DNA of 64,000 nt, from contig BROG01000450.1 of the NCBI GenBank assembly GCA_030159075.1, forward strand, positions 548,983 through 612,982, read 5' to 3'. This document shows, piece after piece, positions 60,887-64,000 of this stretch. Source of the stretch: Atrina japonica (taxonomy: Eukaryota > Mollusca > Bivalvia > Pterioida > Pinnidae). A program made the translations under genes and the position numbers. Below the pieces are notes generated by a model. The model did no database searches and was not told the DNA's origin. It saw only the letters and a list, made by a program, of their open reading frames with translations. Every line of letters starts with the position of its first letter. Within the stretch, counting starts at the first letter, position 1.

Positions 60887-63032
60887 GTAATGCTTTTGAT
60901 ATTAATGATAATAAGTTTGGAATAAAACATAATTTTTCATTTTTTGATAAGATCGTATATTTTACCAAATGTGACTGCTGTGTTAATATAAAACATCTCA
61001 GATACCAAAGTGTAAATCTTTAGGATGTCCACGACACAGATACAAATCCGGCAAAAATGGGCAAATACGGACCTCTGGAAACCAATTTTTTTGTGGCAAT
61101 TCTGTTCTGTCTGTACATTGTTTCACGCTAACAAATACAAGTTTATCTCAGTTTAACCTGACTCTTTCTGGTTTTTTGGAAATTCAGGTAAACAGAATAT
61201 TCGCGTTAATTGAAATTATATATTACAATAGAAGACTTATATAGACACGGCTTTTGTTTTGCATAGATATTCCTTGTAAAATAAAAAAAATTGTCATTTA
61301 CAAAATGTTATAATTTCCATTTCAGGAATGTAAAAAATTTACGTTATATAACCACTATTTCATGTCTAACTGTCTTGCATGATATTAATAATCAACGTGA
61401 TGTTTACACACACGTCAATGTTATTTTTCTATGACGTCATTTTCTACACACACGTATGTATATCAACAATCGAAATATCATTTCATGCTATCTAAGAACG
61501 ATCATGGTTTATCTTCCGATGACGTTACTTTCCTGTCTCAATTATAGATGTGATGTCGCGTTACCACTTTCCCTTTAAACAATTGATTTTAAATTGGAGT
61601 TCAACTGATGAAGTCTAATTGACAGAAACGACCACTTTGAACATTATATAAATTTGGTATTAATGTTAATAATATTTTACGATATGCTTAAGTAATGAAC
61701 CTGTTGGTATTAATGGATGACGGAATGTTACACTAAAGTGTTATTAAATGCATATTTTCATATTGATCCTAAATTATGTCAAAGTGGATTTGTATTGGTT
61801 CGAGGTTAACTGTATTGGCTCCAGGCGTAGCCGAGCGCCAATACATCTGATCCAGATCTAATACGACTATACGAGGACATAATATAGGATCAACATAAAA
61901 ACACTGATTTTTTGATACCTTTATTAACCAATAATTTGAAGAAATTTATAATCCATGCCAGAATGTTTAATTTTCGGAAAATCTACTTTAGTTCATTTCA
62001 ATACACCACTATTTTCACAATGTTTCCATTCTGTAAGTGGATGTCAAAATCCCGTATTAGACAAGTTAGAATTCCTCAAACGGTATTACTGTATTAGACC
62101 TATATTAATGAACCTTTCTCATATATATGGAATTGTAATAAACAGTTTATAAAGTATTTTAACACACATTAGTTAATATATAAAGTTTCAATTATTGATG
62201 TAAGTAAATGATATCGATGTATGACGTCAAGTTTAACACTACCTGAGAGGCGTTGCCATACTATCATTGACATGTGCGGTGTTTAAAATAATAATAAAAA
62301 AACACGACAATATCTTTCATTGAGGTCGTGTTGAACAATTTACTTACACGTTGAGAGGTCTAATGCACTGTTGATAATAGTTGTTGTGATACAAAAAGGT
62401 ATGTCCGAAACACTACTGGAAAGATTGAGTGAGCTAGTTTCATTGTTGAAAGCACTAGAAGTCATTAATATGGATTGGTTTGACAAAGTAGAAAAGGCAC
62501 TTGTAGGAGAAATTGTTGGTGTAATGATGTGACTTGTCGAACTGGTGCTTATGACAGTGGTGTTTGGCGAATCTGGATTTAAAATAAAAGTAATATAATA
62601 CATAAATGAAAAGAATAGTTGCAACATTACATTAAATGTTATTTTTTCTTATTTTACAGTGCAAGATTTTAATGGATATTTTTCTTTAATCAGAATATAC
62701 TTATTTCAACCTTGATTGCTTTTTGTTTGCCAAATTAATTATCTCATATGTAGAAATGATTTGGAATATTTAAAATTTGCGAATATTATATTAATAATCA
62801 GATTGACTATACATTTCTAAATCTTACATATGTTGGTAAAACAATACTATCTAAGCACTATATTTCTCGAAAGTTTTCTATGCCACATCTTTCGAAAAAA
62901 AATATTGTGTTAATTGAAATGTTTTCCTACAATAATCCTAAAGGTATCTTAGAACAAAAACATAAATGGAAGTGGATTTAAAACAAAAATTATCATAACG
63001 AATCTCTCTCTCTTTCTCTCTCTCTGTCTGTC

Positions 63033-63063
<31 letters not shown>

Positions 63064-63066
63064 TTC

Positions 63067-63156
<90 letters not shown>

Positions 63157-64000
63157 GACTGAAAAAAATCTAGAATAAATTCTGGGTAAAAAATTGAACT
63201 ACAGCACGAGAGATTAAAAAACGAAAATAAGATACAAATGTACTTACTTGACTCTGAGTGTCCGGAATATACCAAGGAAGTCTCGTGTTTCAAGGTAGTT
63301 GTTGAATCAGTTCTTTTTTCAGATGACATTAAAGCACCATAAGGAAATGAACTAGATTTAAATTCCGTTAATAATTTTGCAGAGACTTCAACACTTGACG
63401 AGAAAAATCGACTTCTCTGTTGTGTAATTGCTGTTTCGGTCATTGCTTGGGGTGAGGCAACAATACTCGTCTCAGATTTAAAGCTTGACGTTTGTCGTAT
63501 CCCAGTAATTATAGTGATTTCTTGTGTTTCACTTCTCCTTGAGGAGTATTTTCTTGATTCAGTCGAGGATTCTTCATACAAAGCATTAGAACTAAACACG
63601 AACGTTGATCCGGATCTAGTTACTGGAGTAAAAAGTGATGGGCTCTGTATTTCGGTTCTTGATATTTCGTGTGTGGGTTGCTTTGTTGCGAATGATCCAC
63701 AACTTTGACTCATTTCCCCAAATGACGAGATTATAAAAGCCGAAGAGAAACCTTGACTTGTCCGTTCATTTACTGTTTCACTTTCCGTATTCATTGAAAG
63801 ACTTTGGGCTGTTGATTCAACTTCAGCGCTTGATTTTGCTGTTTCTGTCAACGTCTGTGCAACGGTAGAGGACGGCGTTTTATTCGTTATTGTTTCAGTC
63901 GCTTGTGTTACAGAAGATGACTCGTCTTGATTAAATTCCATAGACGCACCCTTTGTACCATTCCCTGCTGATGTTGAATACGTTGTTGACGTACTAGAAA
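53289..64000 (-). CDS. gene B: mucin-like single-pass membrane protein, 5' incomplete
   Basis: Exons on the minus strand: >64000-63248, 62572-62348, 58933-58847, 58457-58416, 57666-57649, 57298-57187 and 56916-53289. All junctions are in frame, giving 1620 residues inside the window. The first exons are Ser/Thr-rich (SSSVTQATETITNKTPSSTV, SPNTTVISTSSTSHIITPT). Then comes a TM helix, IPIIVPLAVLLVAAPLVLCL, with RKCKRNR after it, and a ~1209-residue tail rich in Lys, Glu, Asp and Ser. The tail holds three 57-residue repeats and two TTDxFISQFE motifs. The layout, the VPLAVLLV helix core and the intron phases at the TM exon match gene A, so they are probable tandem paralogues. The signal peptide lies beyond the window. 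A function is not recognisable; a cell-surface mucin or adhesion receptor is the best reading. Confidence 0.82.
56998..57038. repeat. (TA)n microsatellite
   Basis: About 20 TA units in the intron just before the last exon of gene B. Confidence 0.9.
57187..57298 (-). CDS. gene B TM exon
   Basis: Acceptor ATCTTTCCACAG, donor GTAAGT. It encodes IPIIVPLAVLLVAAPLVLCL, then LIRKCKRNRAQEELGN. Phase 1 in, phase 2 out, as in gene A. Confidence 0.88.
57649..57666 (-). CDS. gene B 18-nt microexon
   Basis: It lies between TTTAACTTTACAAG and GTAAGT and encodes SKPLN between the flanking split codons. It keeps the frame on both sides. It is supported only by splice sites and phase, so it may be optional. 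Confidence 0.55.
57758..58026. mobile_element. 269-bp MITE, TTAAAGGGGC family
   Basis: The left end is TTAAAGGGGC and the right end inverted is TTAAAGAGGC. The interior has GAAAATTGCTTGAAAAACCC and ACAAAACATATAGGGATATA. Relatives are at 36500-36784 and 60288-60597. It lies in a gene B intron. Confidence 0.65.
58416..58457 (-). CDS. gene B 42-nt exon
   Basis: Acceptor TTTAATTTCAG, donor GTATGA. It encodes IPVTEHLQSTEPS plus split codons. It is phase 1 at both ends. Confidence 0.65.
58847..58933 (-). CDS. gene B 87-nt exon
   Basis: Acceptor ATTTATTTCAG, donor GTAAGA. It encodes APSLSMSSITETTILTNCS and GGSKPTKAP. It is phase 1 at both ends. Confidence 0.7.
58955..59175 (-). mobile_element. SINE, minus-strand copy lacking its head
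   Basis: On the minus strand it shows AGGTTGGTTTCCTATCCCTC, ACGTTAAAGAACCCTTACTG, GGTGACGTCTCCATATG and the end GGGACGTTAAACAACAATTC. The body equals that of the full copy at 21771-22057. The tRNA head is absent or too diverged to see. It lies in a gene B intron. Confidence 0.75.
59401..60283. repeat. inverted arrays of a GTTGGAAA unit (foldback)
   Basis: The left array (59401-59585) consists of TTCCAACTTTTTTC-type units. The right array (59885-60283) consists of the inverse, GAAAAAAGTTGGAAA, joined by AACTTTAAAGTTGG palindromes and AAAACGAG. They are separated by about 300 bp of unrelated sequence. The arms would pair over at least 180 bp. It lies in a gene B intron. Confidence 0.85.
60288..60597. 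mobile_element. MITE, TTAAAGGGGC family (diverged copy)
   Basis: It contains TATATTTTGTGAAAATTGCT and the inverse TTTTCACAAAATATATAGGG, and closes TAGTGCCCCTTTAA. The left end AATAAAGGTGGCCCTA is weakly conserved. Confidence 0.5.
60597..60782 (-). mobile_element. tRNA-derived SINE, minus strand
   Basis: On the minus strand the head has AGCATCGCGCCTTAAACC and a box B-like GCAGGTTCAAGC. The body has CTTGCGGAAGGCTGGTGGTC and CTTCCCGGGTACATTGTGAC. It is the same family as the copies at 4125 and 7192. Confidence 0.6.
60829..60885. repeat. (TAA)n microsatellite
   Basis: About 19 units in a gene B intron. Confidence 0.93.
60900..62347. other. gene B intron sequence
   Basis: I see no coding feature. 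A short perfect hairpin (TGTATTGGC..GCCAATACA, 61809-61845) surrounds CTCCAGGCGTAGCCGAGC. The rest is AT-rich. Confidence 0.5.
62348..62572 (-). CDS. gene B 225-nt exon, Ser/Thr-rich
   Basis: Acceptor TTATTTTAAATCCAG, donor GTAAGT. It encodes SPNTTVISTSSTSHIITPT, SNQSILMTSSAFNNETSSLN and DIPFCITTTIINSALDLST. It is mucin-like with several N-glycosylation sequons. It is phase 1 at both ends. Confidence 0.8.
63001..63152. repeat. (TC)n/(TCTG)n microsatellite
   Basis: Mixed CT and GTCT runs in the intron about 95 bp from the donor of the 63248 exon. Confidence 0.93.
63248..64000 (-). CDS. gene B exon running off the window, Ser/Thr-rich
   Basis: Donor GTAAGT at 63247. It is open to the window edge; the Met at 63941 is internal, because the frame continues (STSTTYSTSAGNGTKGAS). 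The composition is Ser/Thr/Glu-rich, with QSRFFSSSVEVSAKLLTEF among it. It is less regular than the gene A mucin repeats. Confidence 0.85.

Overview
The window looks like nuclear DNA of a bivalve mollusc, or at least a lophotrochozoan. It is AT-rich, its genes have many introns with GT..AG boundaries, and it is dense in SINEs, MITE-like palindromic elements, poly-G-bearing repeats, micro- and minisatellites. The ACATGTA-rich intron style is typical of bivalves. The species cannot be named from the sequence. No bacterial features, CRISPR array or rRNA gene is present.

Layout. (1) 1-13.7 kb: repeat-rich non-coding DNA, probably one long pecanex intron if upstream exons lie beyond the window. 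It holds an intronless antisense B-box/coiled-coil/NHL-like (TRIM-type) gene at 9.2-10.7 kb, several tRNA-derived SINEs, a nested MITE, and a 406-bp miniature LTR element whose LTRs contain a tRNA-like sequence. (2) 13.7-24.9 kb (+): nine C-terminal exons of a pecanex-like gene that join in frame to 521 codons and a stop. (3) 24.9-34.3 kb: pecanex 3' side and intergenic DNA, with a 1.2-kb minisatellite at 26.5-27.7 kb. The pecanex gene and the next gene converge near 33.3 kb. (4) 34.3-43.0 kb (-): a complete five-exon gene (gene A) for a 1708-residue mucin-like single-pass membrane protein, with a signal peptide, a Ser/Thr repeat ectodomain, a four-Cys EGF-like stub, one TM helix and a Lys/His-rich tail. 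(5) 43.0-53.3 kb: intergenic, containing a 62-bp tandem repeat and a 1.72-kb inverted-repeat element built from palindromic satellite arrays around two copies of an ORF-bearing module. (6) 53.3-64.0 kb (-): a second mucin-like membrane gene (gene B), 5' incomplete, with a 1209-residue charged tail in one exon.

Genes A and B lie in tandem. They share protein layout, a VPLAVLLV core in the TM helix, and the same intron phases around the TM exon, so they are probably paralogues. The mobile elements sit almost entirely in introns and intergenic DNA. The two least familiar structures are the palindromic-array element (45859-47580) and the tRNA-like miniature LTR element (4931-5336).
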